A DNA stretch of 64,000 nucleotides from Diphasiastrum complanatum (GCA_029204225.1 CM055096.1:6933816-6997815); one strand, 5' to 3'. Positions 35,501-49,100 are shown, numbered from the stretch's first letter. Made by a program: numbers and translations. Notes: generated from the letters alone by a model not told the origin.

Positions 35501-38500
35501 CAGAGCCCTCAATAAAGTCACAATAAAGAATAAGTACCCTATGCCTCGGGCAGACGAGTTGTTTGATCAACTCGACGGGGCTAAATTTTTCAGTAAAATA
35601 GACCTCAGATCGGGATATCATCAAGTCCGTATAAAGTCGGAAGATGTCTCGAAAACAGCTTTTAGGACTCGTCACGGTCATTATGAGTTTAAGGTGATGC
35701 CATTTGGGCTCACAAATGCTCCAGCTACCTTTATGACCTTGATGAATAGTGTCCTTAGACCATACTTGGGCAAGTTTGTAGTCGTATTTTTAGATGACAT
35801 CCTCGTCTACAACAAAACGAGGAAGGAGCATCTAAAACACCTCAGAAAGGTGTTTCGATTGCTCAGAAAGCATAAGCTTATGCTAAACAATCCAAGTGTG
35901 AATTCTTCGTAGAAGAGGTAGCATATTTGGGTCACATTATCTCGTCAAATGGGATTAAAATGGACCCGAATAAGGTTAAAGCCGTACTTAGTTGGCTAAG
36001 ACCTCAGAATATTTTGGAACTTCAGATCTAGTGTAATAGATCCTAACACCACAGTAGGGCAAACACTAACTGATCCACCCAACCTTGCCTACTCCTTGAT
36101 ATAGAGTAAGCCCCTCCTAGCCCAGTGTGAGGACTGGTAGCATGCAACTGCCAAGTGTCGGCCACATGGCACTAACGTGGGCGACTGCACGTCAGGACCC
36201 AACTGGGGGCCCTGTCCTGCTGAAAGGGTCCCTAGACTGTGTTAGGCCCGCCATGGCTATGGACCGTGCTGGGGCACACTACTCACACTGTCTTGCCCTG
36301 TTGGTCGTGTACGTTGGACACGACCCTGAATGTGGTATCTAACCTATCTGTGTTCTCTAGGGTTCGGCACTGGTCACGAGTTTGTAACACTCTGGTCTAA
36401 AAAGTTCCTGGCTGCTTCAACTTTTTCTTGTTTAAACCCTACAGCTGTGGGTGAGCGTGGCTGAAAACCGTACATCAGCACAAATGGGCTGTATCCCGTA
36501 GCTGAATGTTTGGTACTGTTGTAAGCAAACTCTAATATCGAGAGATACTCCAAATTAGTCTGCTTCTTGCTGACGTATGCACGAAGCATATCCTCCAGCA
36601 CCTGATTTACCCTCTCTGTTTGACTGTCCATCTGTGGATGGTCAGTGGTACTCATATTAAGTTTAGTATGGAGATGATGGAACATGCTAAGCGTAGCATT
36701 AGGCAGTCCCAGGATCGAGCCAGGCATTAGGTAGATCCACACAGACGGGATGTGCAGTTCTCCGCTGGTGAGAAAGTCTACTTGAGAGTCCCAGTTGACT
36801 CTAAAACCCTCAAATCAGGAGTGTGTGCTAAGTTGTCTCCAAGGTATTGTGGTCCCTTTACCATCAGTAGGGGACAAGGCGAGGTCACCTATGAACTAGA
36901 ACTCCCACATAGTAGTAAGGTTTTTCCAGTCTTTCATGTAAGTCAGTTACGAAAAGCCTTAACTAGATCAGAAAATCTGGAAGGGGATAGTGTTCTAGTT
37001 CTCCCATTGGATCCTCAGCAACCTCCACATGATCCAGAGGAGATTCTTGATAGTAGAGAGACGCAGACTCATCATACTCTATATCGAGAATATCTGGTCA
37101 AGTGGAATGATCAGCCTGTATCGCAAGATTTTTCCAGACTTTGTCTGGACCAAGACAATTCTTAAGGGGGAGGGAGTGTTACGAGCTCGTGACCAGTGCC
37201 GAACCCTAGAGAACACAGATAGGTCAGATACCACAGTCAGGGTCGTGTCCAGCGTACACGACCAAGACAGTGTGAGTAGTGTGCCCCAGCACGGTCCATA
37301 GCCATGGCGGGCCTAACACAATCTAGGGACCCTGTCAGCAGGACAGGGCCCCCAGTTGGGTCCCGACGTGCAGTTGCATACGTTAGTGCCACGTGGCCGA
37401 CACTTGGCAGTTGCATGCTACCAGTCCTCACATTGGGCTAGGAGGGGCTTACTCTATATCAGGGAGTAGGCAAGGTTGGGTGGATCAGTTAGTGTTTGCC
37501 CTACTATGGTGTTAGGATCTATTACAATCATGTAGGTCACACATACTACAAATCCGCGCATCTTTCGGGATACCCCTGTATCTGCTAGTCTCAACGGCTA
37601 ACTGATGAGAGGAAACCTGGAACTGACCCATCACTATCCGCAGTCTGTGTGAGATATTGTTTGTTAGCGTCCAGTTACGACTCTATCACGACCTCGGCAC
37701 GGCCGGTTACCAAAGGGCCTGAGGCCAAGTATTTGCAAGGGCCGGTGACCGAGGAGGACATCTGTCCCAAGTTGGGACCGGTGCGTCACGAGCAGTGACC
37801 CGGTGTGGCCGCCTGACAAGTTGTCAGAGGTGCGGTGTGTCTTGACCGTCAGGACCCTAGCCGTCAGTGACGAGATGCTAGCTGGCAAGTAGTTGGGGTG
37901 ACCAAGAGGGTCACAGGTCTTCGGTGGGGCACGGGGGTGGTACCCTATGAGTCACTCAGTATTCACAGGTCACAGGGGTCATGCATGCCAAGTGGACTGA
38001 TCACCCACAGGTGGATACCATGTGCCAGTTGACGGGAATAGCAGGTAGAAGGACTCAAGGAGGGGGTGCCTATGGTGGGGAGGTTCATTCTACACACCGG
38101 CTTCTAGGATTCACGAGCTTGGAGAGACTGGCTTGTGACATTGTCCACTAGGTATCTGGGTACAATGGGATACCCAGCAGGATCCCGAGATAGAAAATGT
38201 GTCCGATAAAACTCCGTCTTCACCCCAGATGAATCCTGCCAAGTGCTCTGAAGATATGCCCTGTATAAGTATCCTCTAATATACTGATGAGTACCAGCTG
38301 GTAGATCCGTAATGTGAATACTCAATGTGGAAGGAGACGACAAGCCTGGGAATACCACGAAAAGGAGTGTCCCTCAGAGTGTAGGTGCTGGGAGGACGAC
38401 AAAGCTGCTGCAGCATAGTGTGTGCCTCTACCCTGGAGATCCTCTAGACGCTGTATGAATGTGACAATATGGAACAGTGCCTCTATCTGATTAGGGGGAA

Positions 38501-41500
38501 CGGCAAACTCTACCAATATAATATGATGTGGGATAGAGGGCTTAGCCCGTATCATCTGAGAGAGCATATGAATCTGAAGTCGTGAGATGCGCGCCCACTC
38601 GGTAGCCGTCAAGCCAGTACTCCATGTCTCTGATGCGTATAGAGCTAAGGGAACGACCATAGTGTCAAAGAGTCGGCACTTACTAGTCGCATCTCTAACA
38701 TGTGAGCTGAAACATAATCTTTCCAACTCTACCAACGATGCATAACCCTTCCGTAGTCGGGAAAATGCCGCCTGTCGCATGCTGAAAGTGGGACCAGAAA
38801 ATACCACCCCTAGGTATGTGTAGGAGTCAACTACCTCAAGTGGATGCTTGTTACGAGCTCGTAACCAGTGCCGAACCCTAGAGAACACAGATAGGTCAGA
38901 TACCACAGTCAGGGTCGTGTTCAGCGTACATGACCAACAGGGCAAGACAGTGTGAGTAGTGTGCCCCAGCACGGTCCATAGCCATGGCGGGCCTAACACA
39001 GCCTAGGGACCCTGTCAGCAGGATAGGGCCCCCAGTTGGGTCCCGACGTGCAGTCGGCCACGTCAGTGCCACGTGGCCGACACTTGGCAGTTGCATGCTA
39101 CCAGTTCTCACACTGGGCTAGGAGGGGCTTACTCTATATCAGGGAGTAGGCAAGGTTGGGTGGATCAGTTAGTATTTGCCCTACTGTGGTGTTAGGATCT
39201 ATTACACTGGTATCAGAGCCATCTCCATCCTAGGGAGTTCAGGACAGTAGTAGAGAAAGCTATCAGAAGATAGGAAGTGTTTCTCAGATTCTCAGAGAGG
39301 AATAGAGGAGAGAGGCTTCGACGAACTTGAAACAGAAGCCTTGGCTTACAGAAAAGGGAAGGAACCCATGGAAGTAGAAGAACAGGAACAGTTCGCCGAA
39401 GAACTCGACGAACTGGTTACCAAGGAGCAGTTCCTCCAATTGGTAACAGAAGTGGATGAACTGAAGCTGGCATTAGCCAATTTCAAGTCCAGTGTGGACG
39501 ACTCGTTCGCTGAACTCAAAAACTTGATTTTGAGCTCCGCGAAAGGAAGCCTTCCCTCCACTTCTCAGTTATCCCCTTCTCCACTTCCATCAGTTTCGGG
39601 TGAGACTTTACGGTCTCACCCCAGTGTTTTTAAAGATTTAAAGCCTCCTACTTTTAATGGGGAAGAGAAGGATAGAAATGCAGATATTCTACAAACCTTC
39701 CTCAGCAAATGGAAGAACATTCATGCTCTTAAACAGACCCCTGACCATTTGCAAGCAATTGAGGCCAGTCTTTCTTTAGGGCCTATGGCCTATAAGTGGT
39801 GGTTAAATCTCCAGGAGACTGGGCAGACTCCCCGGTCATGGAAAGCTTTTGAAGAAGCTTTCCTAAGAGAATTTCTACCAGAGAATGAACTTGATAGAGC
39901 CTGGGAAGCCTGGGAAAGAACAGTAATGGACAAGTCCCTCATCCAATATATCTCGCAGTATCGAGAGGCAATTTTAAAGATTAAAAATATGGATGACTAT
40001 CAAAAAATCAGGGGATTTGTCCGTGGCCTCAAAGATGAATATAAAGTAGAGGTCCAGAGAAACTCGCCTACTACCCTTGAGCAAGCTCTCAGATATGCTC
40101 AAATCTATGATGATTCAGTGGGTAGGAAGAGAGCGAGACAGCAACCACTTTCTGAGCAGCTTCCTCAGAAAGACTTTCAATTTAAAAAGAAATTTTTAAA
40201 AAGAAAGAAAGAAGATAAATTTAAAGGTGAAGCTCCTCAGAAACGCCCTTCACTCATACAGCCCTTAAAACCAGATGATTTTGAGAAAGCCAAACAAGAA
40301 CGTTTGTGCTTTGTGTGTATGGGCAAGGGACACACAGTCAGACAGTTTCCCAAGGGGCCTTTCACTAAAAAAGATAAGAAAGATAAAAAACAAGTTCATC
40401 TTGTTCAGACTGTATGTTTCCCCAGTGACTCGGCAGCTTCCGAGATCAAAGTGTATCATGAAGATCATGAACACTGTTGCCAGCTGACCTCTGCAATGCT
40501 AGCGAGACCCTTCAGCTTTGGGCCGCATGACCTAGTACGTATGCATGGGAAAGTTGGTAACCAGTCAGTAAGAGTCATGGTTGATGATGGGGCAACCCAT
40601 AATTTCATCAACCACACCCTGGTTAAAAAGCTTAAACTACCAGAAGTACCTAGTCAGCATAGGTACATAGTTTCATTAGCTAAGGGTGAAGATAAAAAAA
40701 TATGGGAAACTATGGTAAGTAAGTTAAATCTTGGTATTCAGGGGTACCAAGATCAAATAAACTTTCAGATAATGCACCTGGATCGAACAGACATTGTTCT
40801 CGGGAGAGATTGGCTCTACAGTTTAGGACCTTCCCTCCACAGAAACTATCAGGAGAACACCCTCAGCTTTCAGTATAAAGGCCGAGAGATCCAGTTGCAT
40901 GGGGAGCATGATGTTCCCAACAGCCCTATGGTCTGCAGTTCAGAGCTCTGTCAGCTAATCGGAGACGAAGACCATCAGGTATTCTTATGTGACTTTCAGT
41001 TTATTCCTGAAGTTTCTATTTCCAGTTCTATTCAGCAGAAAATCAGTAAATTAGAAACTTTATTGTCTAAATTTAAAGATGTTTTTCCTGAAGATTTGCC
41101 ACATGGTTTACCACCTAGCAGAGAGGTAGATCATGTAATAAACCTAGTACCAGGTACAGCACCTGTTTCTAAACCTCCGTATCGGGTCAGCCGAACAGAG
41201 GATGAAGAAATAACTAGGCAGTTAACAGACTATCTTGGGAAAGGCCAAATTCAGACCAGTAGTTCACCATGGGCCTCACCAGTCCTATTGGTGAAAAAGA
41301 AAGAGGGGTCTATGCGTCTTTGCGTAGATTACAGAGCCCTCAATAAAGTCACAATTAAGAATAAATACCCTATGCCTCGGGCAGACGAGTTGTTTGATCA
41401 ACTCGACGGGGCTAAGTTTTTCAGCAAAATAGATCTCAGATCGGGATATCATCAAGTCCGTATAAAATCGGAAGATGTCTCGAAAACAGCTTTTAGGACT

Positions 41501-44500
41501 CGTCGCGGTCATTATGAGTTTAAGGTGATGCCATTTGAGCTCACAAATGCTCCAGCTACCTTTATGACCTTGATGAACAGTGTCCTCAGACCATACTTGG
41601 GTAAGTTTGTAGTCGTATTTTTAGATGACATCCTCGTCTACAGCAAAACGAGGAAGGAGCATCTAAAACACCTCAGAAAGGTGTTTCGACTGCTCAGAAA
41701 GCATAAGCTTTATGCTAAACAATCCAAGTGTGAATTCTTCGTTGAAGAAGTAGCATATTTGGGTCACATTATCTCTTCAGATTGGATTAAGATGGACCCA
41801 AATAAGGTTAAAGCCATACTCAGTTGGCTGAGACCTCAGAATATTTTGGAACTTCAAATCTTTCTTGGTCTGGCGGGATATTACAGACGATTTGTCAAGG
41901 AATATGCTCAGATAGCAGTCCCTATGACAAATCTCCTTAAGGGGAAGGGAAAGGAGTTCATTTGGGAGTCCGCACAACAGGAGAGCTTTGATGCTCTCAA
42001 AACAGCCTTAGCTACAGCACCAGTTTTAAAAGTCGTCGACCCCAATCAGTCATTTGTGGTCGAAACAGATGCTAGCGACTTTGCAGTAGGTGCTGTGCTA
42101 ACTCAGGGTGGACGACCAGTTGCGTTCGAGAGTAAAAAACTCGAGCCAGCACAGACTAGGTATAGTGCCTATGAAAAGGAACTCTTTTCTATAGTCCATG
42201 CCCTTAAGACTTGGAGGCATTATTTGTATGGTGCCAACTTTGAGGTCCTGACAGACCATGAGAGTCTCAGATACCTTTGCAATCAACCTGAGCTTAGAGG
42301 TCGGAAAGCTCGTTGGGCAGAGTTGATGCAAGAGTTTGACATGTCTATCAGATATAGGCGTGGAAAATTCAATACAGTAGCAGATGCCCTTAGTAGAATG
42401 CCTATGATAAACGAGCTGAGTTTTACTCAGATTCGTAATGAGTTACTCGAGTCCTTGAGAGGGAAATGCCAGCATGATGCATTCTTCTCTATTATCTGGA
42501 ACTCAGTCCAGAACAGACAGTTACAGACTCCAGAACCAGTTCCCGGGGCTGGTGCCAGTTCATCCAAGAATACGGCAGCTTCCGTTGAGGATGATGATGA
42601 GTCCGAGTATACGTCGTCAGATGACGTTGAGGATTCTGAGCCTGTATTACCCAAGCAAACCCCTGTGGTTGAGGGTCAGTTGACTCAAGGATTCAAATGG
42701 AAACAGTATTCCATTCAGGATGAGTACTTGCTCTATAGAGATAGAGTATGTGTCCCCAATTCAGAGGATTATAGGCAGCAGGTCCTATATGAATGTCATG
42801 ACAATCCTAGCGCGGGACACCCAGGCATACAGAAGACCTATGAGCTTCTTCGTACAATTTTTCTGGCCCAGTATGAAAAAGGACATCCACCAGTATGTAA
42901 CCAGTTGCCAGAAATGTCAAGTAAATAAAGCAGAGCGTTTAAAGGCAGGAGGGTTGTTGCATCCCTTAGAAATACCAGCTGGTAAATGGGAGAGTATCTC
43001 CATGGATTTTATAGTAGGCCTGCCTAAAACCCAAAAGGGTAATGACGCTATATGGGTCACAGTTGACCGTCTGACCAAAATGGCTCATTTTATTCCGACC
43101 AAAACAACCGTTAGAGCTCCAGAGTTAGCGAGGTTGTTTGTAGACGGGCTATTTAAATTGTACGGTCTACCTTCCGGCATAGTCAGCGATCGGGACAGTA
43201 AGTTTACTGGAAATTTTTGGAAGGCAGTATTCCATCATCTCCATACTAAACTTAATATGAGTACCACCGACCATCCACAGACGGACGGTCAAACAGAAAG
43301 GGTAAATCAAGTGCTGGAGGATATGCTTCGTGCATACGTCAGCAAGAGGCAGACTAATTGGGAGGAGTATCTCTCGATATTAGAGTTTGCTTACAACAGT
43401 ACCAAACATTCAGCTACGGGATACAGCCCATTTATGCTGATGTACGGTTTTCAGCCACGCTCACCCACAGCTGTAGGGTTTAAACAAGAAAAAGTTGAAG
43501 CAGCCAGAAACTTTTTAGAAGACCTAAACCAGATGATAGAACATGCTAAGCGTAGCATTAGACAATCCCAGGATCGAGCCAGGCATTATGCAGATCCACA
43601 CAGACGGGATGTGCAGTTCTCCACTGGTGAGAAAGTCTACTTGAGAGTCCCAGTTGACTCTAAAACCCTCAAATCAGGAGTGTGTGCTAAGTTGTCTCCA
43701 AGGTATTGTGGTCCCTTTACCATCAGTAGGAGACTAGGCGAGGTCACCTATGAACTAGAACTCCCACACAGCAGTAAGGTTTTTCCAGTTTTTCATGTAA
43801 GTCAGTTACGAAAAGCCTTAACCAGATCAGATAATCTGGTAGGGGACAGTGTTCTAGTTCTCCCATTGGATCCTCAACAACCTCCACATGAACCAGAGGA
43901 AATTCTAGATAGTAGAGAGACGCAAACTCGTCATACTCTATACCGAGAATATCTGGTTAAGTGGAATGATCAGCCTGTTGAGAATGCCACTTGGGAAAGA
44001 GGCAGCGTCCTTCGCAAGATTTTTCCAGACTTTGTCTTAGAGGACCAAGACGGTTCTTAAGGGGGAGGGAGTGTTACGAGCTCGTAACCAGTGCCGAACC
44101 CTAGAGAACACAGATAGGTCAGATACCACAGTCAGGGTCGTGTTCAGCGTACATGACCAACAGGGCAAGACAGTGTGAGTAGTGTGCCCCAGCACGGTCC
44201 ATAGCCATGGCGGGCCTAACACAGCCTAGGGACCCTGTCAGCAGGATAGGGCCCCCAGTTGGGTCCCGACGTGCAGTCGGCCACGTCAGTGCCACGTGGC
44301 CGACACTTGGCAGTTGCATGCTACCAGTTCTCACACTGGGCTAGGAGGGGCTTACTCTATATCAGGGAGTAGGCAAGGTTGGGTGGATCAGTTAGTATTT
44401 GCCCTACTGTGGTGTTAGGATCTATTACAATGCTCCTCCCATAAAAGCACCTGTCACATCATGAAGGATTTGAAGGTGTTAAATACCATAACTTCGTCTG

Positions 44501-45884
44501 TACAATGCCACAACTGCCAGTATGATATCCTCTTGGAGGCCACGGTCCTCGAAGTCTCTGTATCAGTAGATGTCGAGGCACAGAGTCAAAGGCCTTGTGG
44601 AAATCCACAAAGCAGTAGTATACACGCTCTCTCCTGGACTTAGCTTCCTCAATGATGGATCTCAGGGTGAAAATATGTTCTGATCTGGTATATCCTGGTC
44701 TGAAACCTGCCTGACCTATGGCATGCAGTGCTCGGGTATCCATCTCTGTACTGATCTCTGACTGAAGAATAGAACCATAAACCTTGGCAAAGAGGTGACT
44801 GATCATGATGGTACGATAGTTGTTGGCTTTCATGGGGTCACCGCCTTTATGGATAGGATGGATAAGGTTTGTGGACCAGGGAGAGGGGAAACCAGATGTG
44901 ATAGAGTGGTTAAAGAGGAGAGAGAGGAAGGGTGAGAGAATGTCAGCAGCTTGCTTCAAAAGTTTAACTTCTAGATCATCAATATCTTTGGCCTTATGTA
45001 GATTTAATCGGTCAATGGCCTCTTCTACTATGGCTGGAGAGAATATATCAGAAGTACGTGTGTTGGGATGTGCAGGAAGTGGAGGGGTGTCAGGAACAGT
45101 GTACAACGATGTGGCATAGGTTAGCCATGTGCTAAGATCTGTGATCTGGGGTGGAGGTGCCCATGAGAGGAATTTTTGCCAAAAGATCGCGACGAGGAGC
45201 TAAAGAGAAGGTCCATCATCTTCTTCCCCTAGCCGATTTCGTAAGTAATTTTCTTTTTTCGGGTGGTTCTACGGTATACACGGGATAAGTCCTTTACCAT
45301 ATGGGGTAGGTGGTAGCGTGCATAAATCAAGTCCAGATGAAGTTGGTTACACTCGTGGTCATACCAGGGGTTGTGTGGTCGACTATGTCGTAAGTGCTTG
45401 GGCCGTGGAGATGGAAAAGCAAGGGATGCAGCGGTATGCAAGGTCCGGACAAGAAGAAGAGATTGGTCCGTCAAAGTATCGTCGTAAGGGAAATGGTCAG
45501 ATAATGCTTCCCTGTATCTGGGGGTGTTTTGAGGATTATAGCGGTACACTGTTTTGTTGCCAGGAGTTAGGGTACTAGTACATGGAGAAGGCCAATAGAG
45601 AGAGAGAGCCCGGGCTCGCAAGTTGCCACGTGGCAAGCCACGTAGGCATGTCATGAGGCAAAACCATGCAGTCTTGGTACTTGCCATGTGGCAAGCCACG
45701 TAGGCCTATGATAGGCTTGCATGGCAGGTCATATAGGCATGACATAGGCTTGATGTCTACCATGCAGGCATGTTGCAGTCTGCGACATAGGCTTGTGTGG
45801 CAAGCCAACTAAGCTATGCCACGTAGGTCTGCCATGCAGGCTTGAGTGGAACTACAGAGAGAGAGAGGCCCACCAACTGCCAAG

Positions 45885-45921
<37 letters not shown>

Positions 45922-46022
45922 CCCACCAGGCTTGCGTTTTGAAGCCTTCCCATCCCTTCACAGCCGATTTTCCCTTCATAGAAATGCATTTTTATTTTTG
46001 CATACAAAAGTGTATGTAAGTT

Positions 46023-46111
<89 letters not shown>

Positions 46112-49100
46112 AGAAATATATTAATGTCTATCAAGTGCCCGAGGGCACATAAGACAAGTAGAAAGTATCATAGATGCAGTGCATTTCTGAAACGCGTTTC
46201 AGAATCGCGGTCAGAAACGCGGTTCAGAACGCGTTTCTGAAATTTTCCAAAAAATTCGAGAAACGTTTTTTTTTAAAAAAAATTATTGGTTTTTTTTTGG
46301 GCAATATGGGTATCAGATGAAAGCTCTGATTAAGAGGATTATTACTGTGTAGTTTGCCAACTATTTCGGGTGCAAGATGGTCCAATTTAGGTGCATTAAT
46401 CCTATTATAATTGACGACAAAATTTAGTGTAGACAAGAAACAATGAACATGAATCTGAAATTTTGATTATAATAAAGCAAGTACATATGATGGTGCTATC
46501 CAAGCATGCACCCTGGAGAAGGGCTTCAATGGCGATCTAGAATAGACTCTGGATGACTGATCTACACAATAACAAAATGCTGAGAGAGCGAACAGCTAAA
46601 GGACCAAGGGGATGCGAAACACCAAAAAGTGTGTTTTCACTTAGGGAGTTGGAAGGCCAAATCATGAAGAGGCCTTACCGTCGGGGGGGCATTGCCCCCC
46701 AAACCCCCCACCAGGGGGATACCGCCCCCCTGACCCCCTGTTTCTCGGGGGGCTAGCGCCCCCCGAACCCCTTGAGCATTTATTGAAAACTAGAGCAAAT
46801 AACAACCAAATAGCTATTGAAAATAAGATCTGTTTGTGCCCCATCTACTGCACTTTTGAGAGGCAAAACGCTGGTTTGACCATTGATCCCCTAAAAAAAA
46901 TTTCAGCCATAAGCTATTTTTCCAAATTTTTTTTGTTTTTTTCCTAACGATTCGTGTTTTTGAGAAACGCAGTTTCAGAAACGTGTTTGCCCAAAAACGC
47001 GTTTTGGTGCAACTATGGAAAGTACATCAAAAAAGAAGGAGCATTGTCCACGCAGGACTTATTCCTAAAAGCTAAACCAGCACAAGAAAACAGAGAGAAA
47101 AACAAAGCTTAACCTCCAGCTCTGTCGAGGGTACAATATCAGTAGCTTAACCACCAGCTACACAGAGGGAAAAAGAAAACTGATATAAGCTAACTAACTA
47201 GCTAAGTGGATATAAAAAATTGCGTGATATGGTGAGAAGCAGGTGTTGGCCTCCGGTGAAGAGCCCTGGGCCTGAAGGAGCGAAGAGGACGCTGGCGCTT
47301 CATCGTACTGGAATGTCTATCTCACTGTCAGATGTCTCATCTCTACTCCTTTTCTAGAAAAAGTGCGTAATGTGGGATTGGCTATGATCCGCATCAGAAG
47401 CATCCAATAAAAAGGAAGATCTCAGAGTAAACATCTCTCGTAATAATAAACCAACACATCTCGCATCTGAGAAGGCAAGGAAAGAACCAAGTGTAAGTGG
47501 AGTATCTCTGTATAAGCAATGGTATCTGCCTTTGATCTCATAGTAGGCCGGACATCTGAAAATGAAATGGAACTCATCCTCAATCTCCTGTAAAGAGCAA
47601 CACTGACAAATCCGTAGCGGTCGAGGTGTGTCTGTGTATCTGCCTGTCTCAATAGCAAGCTGGTGAGAAGAGACCCTAAGCTAACCAAGACGATAACGCA
47701 GGCCGAAAGATAACGTCAGAGAGAGAAAGAAAGAAAGAAAGCTTTATTAATGTCTTTTCCATGCCAAAAGGCATATAAGACTAAGGAAATACATGTCAAG
47801 TATGTGGTAACTGTGGAGCGTATAAACGACTCCAAAAAACTGTAATAAAGAAAAAAAGAAACATCTAGTGCAAGTTAAGATAACTACATAAATGATAATG
47901 TCTGTGCATGGTAGTCAAATGTATCCATGTCAAGATGCCAGGTCTGTACTGGCGCTGTAGAACGATGTAATACGAGCTGTAGCACGAGGAAGTGCAGGAG
48001 CCCGCTGACGTCGCCTGTGAACAGGAGCATGTATAGTGTGTCTCTGTGTAAGAGGTCTAGTAGGGCATGTAACTCTTGTGACCGCCTGAGGCTGGGTGGT
48101 GCGTCGTCTCTGCATCCTAGGTCTGGGAATGTCGTCGCAATCGCTGTCAGTTATGTCTGCATCAGGACGTGATCTCCGGCGAGAGAAGAAGGATGCAATC
48201 TGAGACCGTGTGTCTGGATAGGTGTGCTGAGCTGTCTGACATAGGTCCTAACGCAGGAGGGACATCTCACGTATCATAAGTGCCACACATCTAGGGTCCT
48301 CATATGAGATGAGGGACCGTAATGTAACTGGTGTCTGACGAAAAAGACAATGATATCGCCTTCTGATCTCATAGTAAACTGGACATGTGAAAAGGAAATG
48401 CTCCTCTGTCTCAACCATAGATAATGAACATAACTGACAAAGCCGCTCCTCTCGTGGGGTACCCTGGAAGCGTCCAGTCTCAATCGCCAACTGGTGTGAG
48501 GACACTCGGAACTGGCCCAGAATAAATCGGAGCCCATGAGATAGTCCTAAGGTGAGATAGTGTGGCAAAACTGGAAATCCAACTGTGTCTAGCTCCAGAA
48601 AGTGTGTCCTATAATAGTCGGGTTTGACTGAGAGTTGTCCCTGCCATGTCCGGCTCAGGTATGCTCTATAGAGAAAGCATCTGATATACTCATGGGTGCC
48701 CAATGGAAGGTCTGTGATAGAAATCCCAAGTGTATCCAGTATCCGCCTGAGAGAACCATGATAGTTGATGCCCTGATCATAAAGGTCTCGCGAGGAGGCA
48801 AGTGCCGTCTGTGTGTATCTCTGCTCATCTGTGGGTAACGTCATATTATGCTGAATATATAGAATAAGCTGGAAGATGGCGGATAGCTGAATGGGAGGGA
48901 CCGCGAACTCTGTCAGGATAATCTGATGTGGGACAGATGGCTTAGCCCGTATCATCCGAGATAGCATGAGAACCTGCAGTCGTGAAATACTGGCCCAATC
49001 CGAAGATGTAAGACCCGCACACCATACCTCTGCTACATATAGGGTTGTTGGAGTAACGAGAGTATAAAAAAGCTGACATTTACTCGGGGCATCCCGAATA

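Larger units (their letters stand above)
34729..37526 (+). mobile_element. Family B copy B3, rearranged
   Basis: Plus-oriented protease-RT (34729-36025) starts abruptly in hAT intron DNA. It is followed by an inverted piece, a minus LTR (36032-36389) plus minus integrase (36390-36683), then switches back to plus-strand integrase tail and chromodomain (36684-37165), polypurine tract and 3' LTR (37177-37526). No 5' LTR or gag. Confidence 0.85.
38849..44429 (+). mobile_element. Family B copy B4, youngest and most complete
   Basis: 5581 bp with 358-bp LTRs (38849-39206 and 44072-44429) that I read as identical, flanked by atgct on both sides. It contains primer site, gag, protease, RT, RNase H, integrase, chromodomain and polypurine tract. 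Defects: a deletion joining leader to gag that removes the natural ATG, one 2-base loss splitting pol near 42855, and a Gly-to-Glu change in RT. Confidence 0.95.
37527..45600 (-). mobile_element. LINE (minus) carrying B4
   Basis: From right to left: post-endonuclease linker (45.6-45.23 kb), RT (45.11-44.46 kb), post-RT region (38.85-38.32 kb) and C-terminus (37.65-37.53 kb). B4 splits it with a perfect 5-bp duplication atgct (38844-38848 and 44430-44434). An unrelated block (about 37650-38105) interrupts the C-terminus. The RT catalytic part is deleted at about 44460. Confidence 0.8.
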
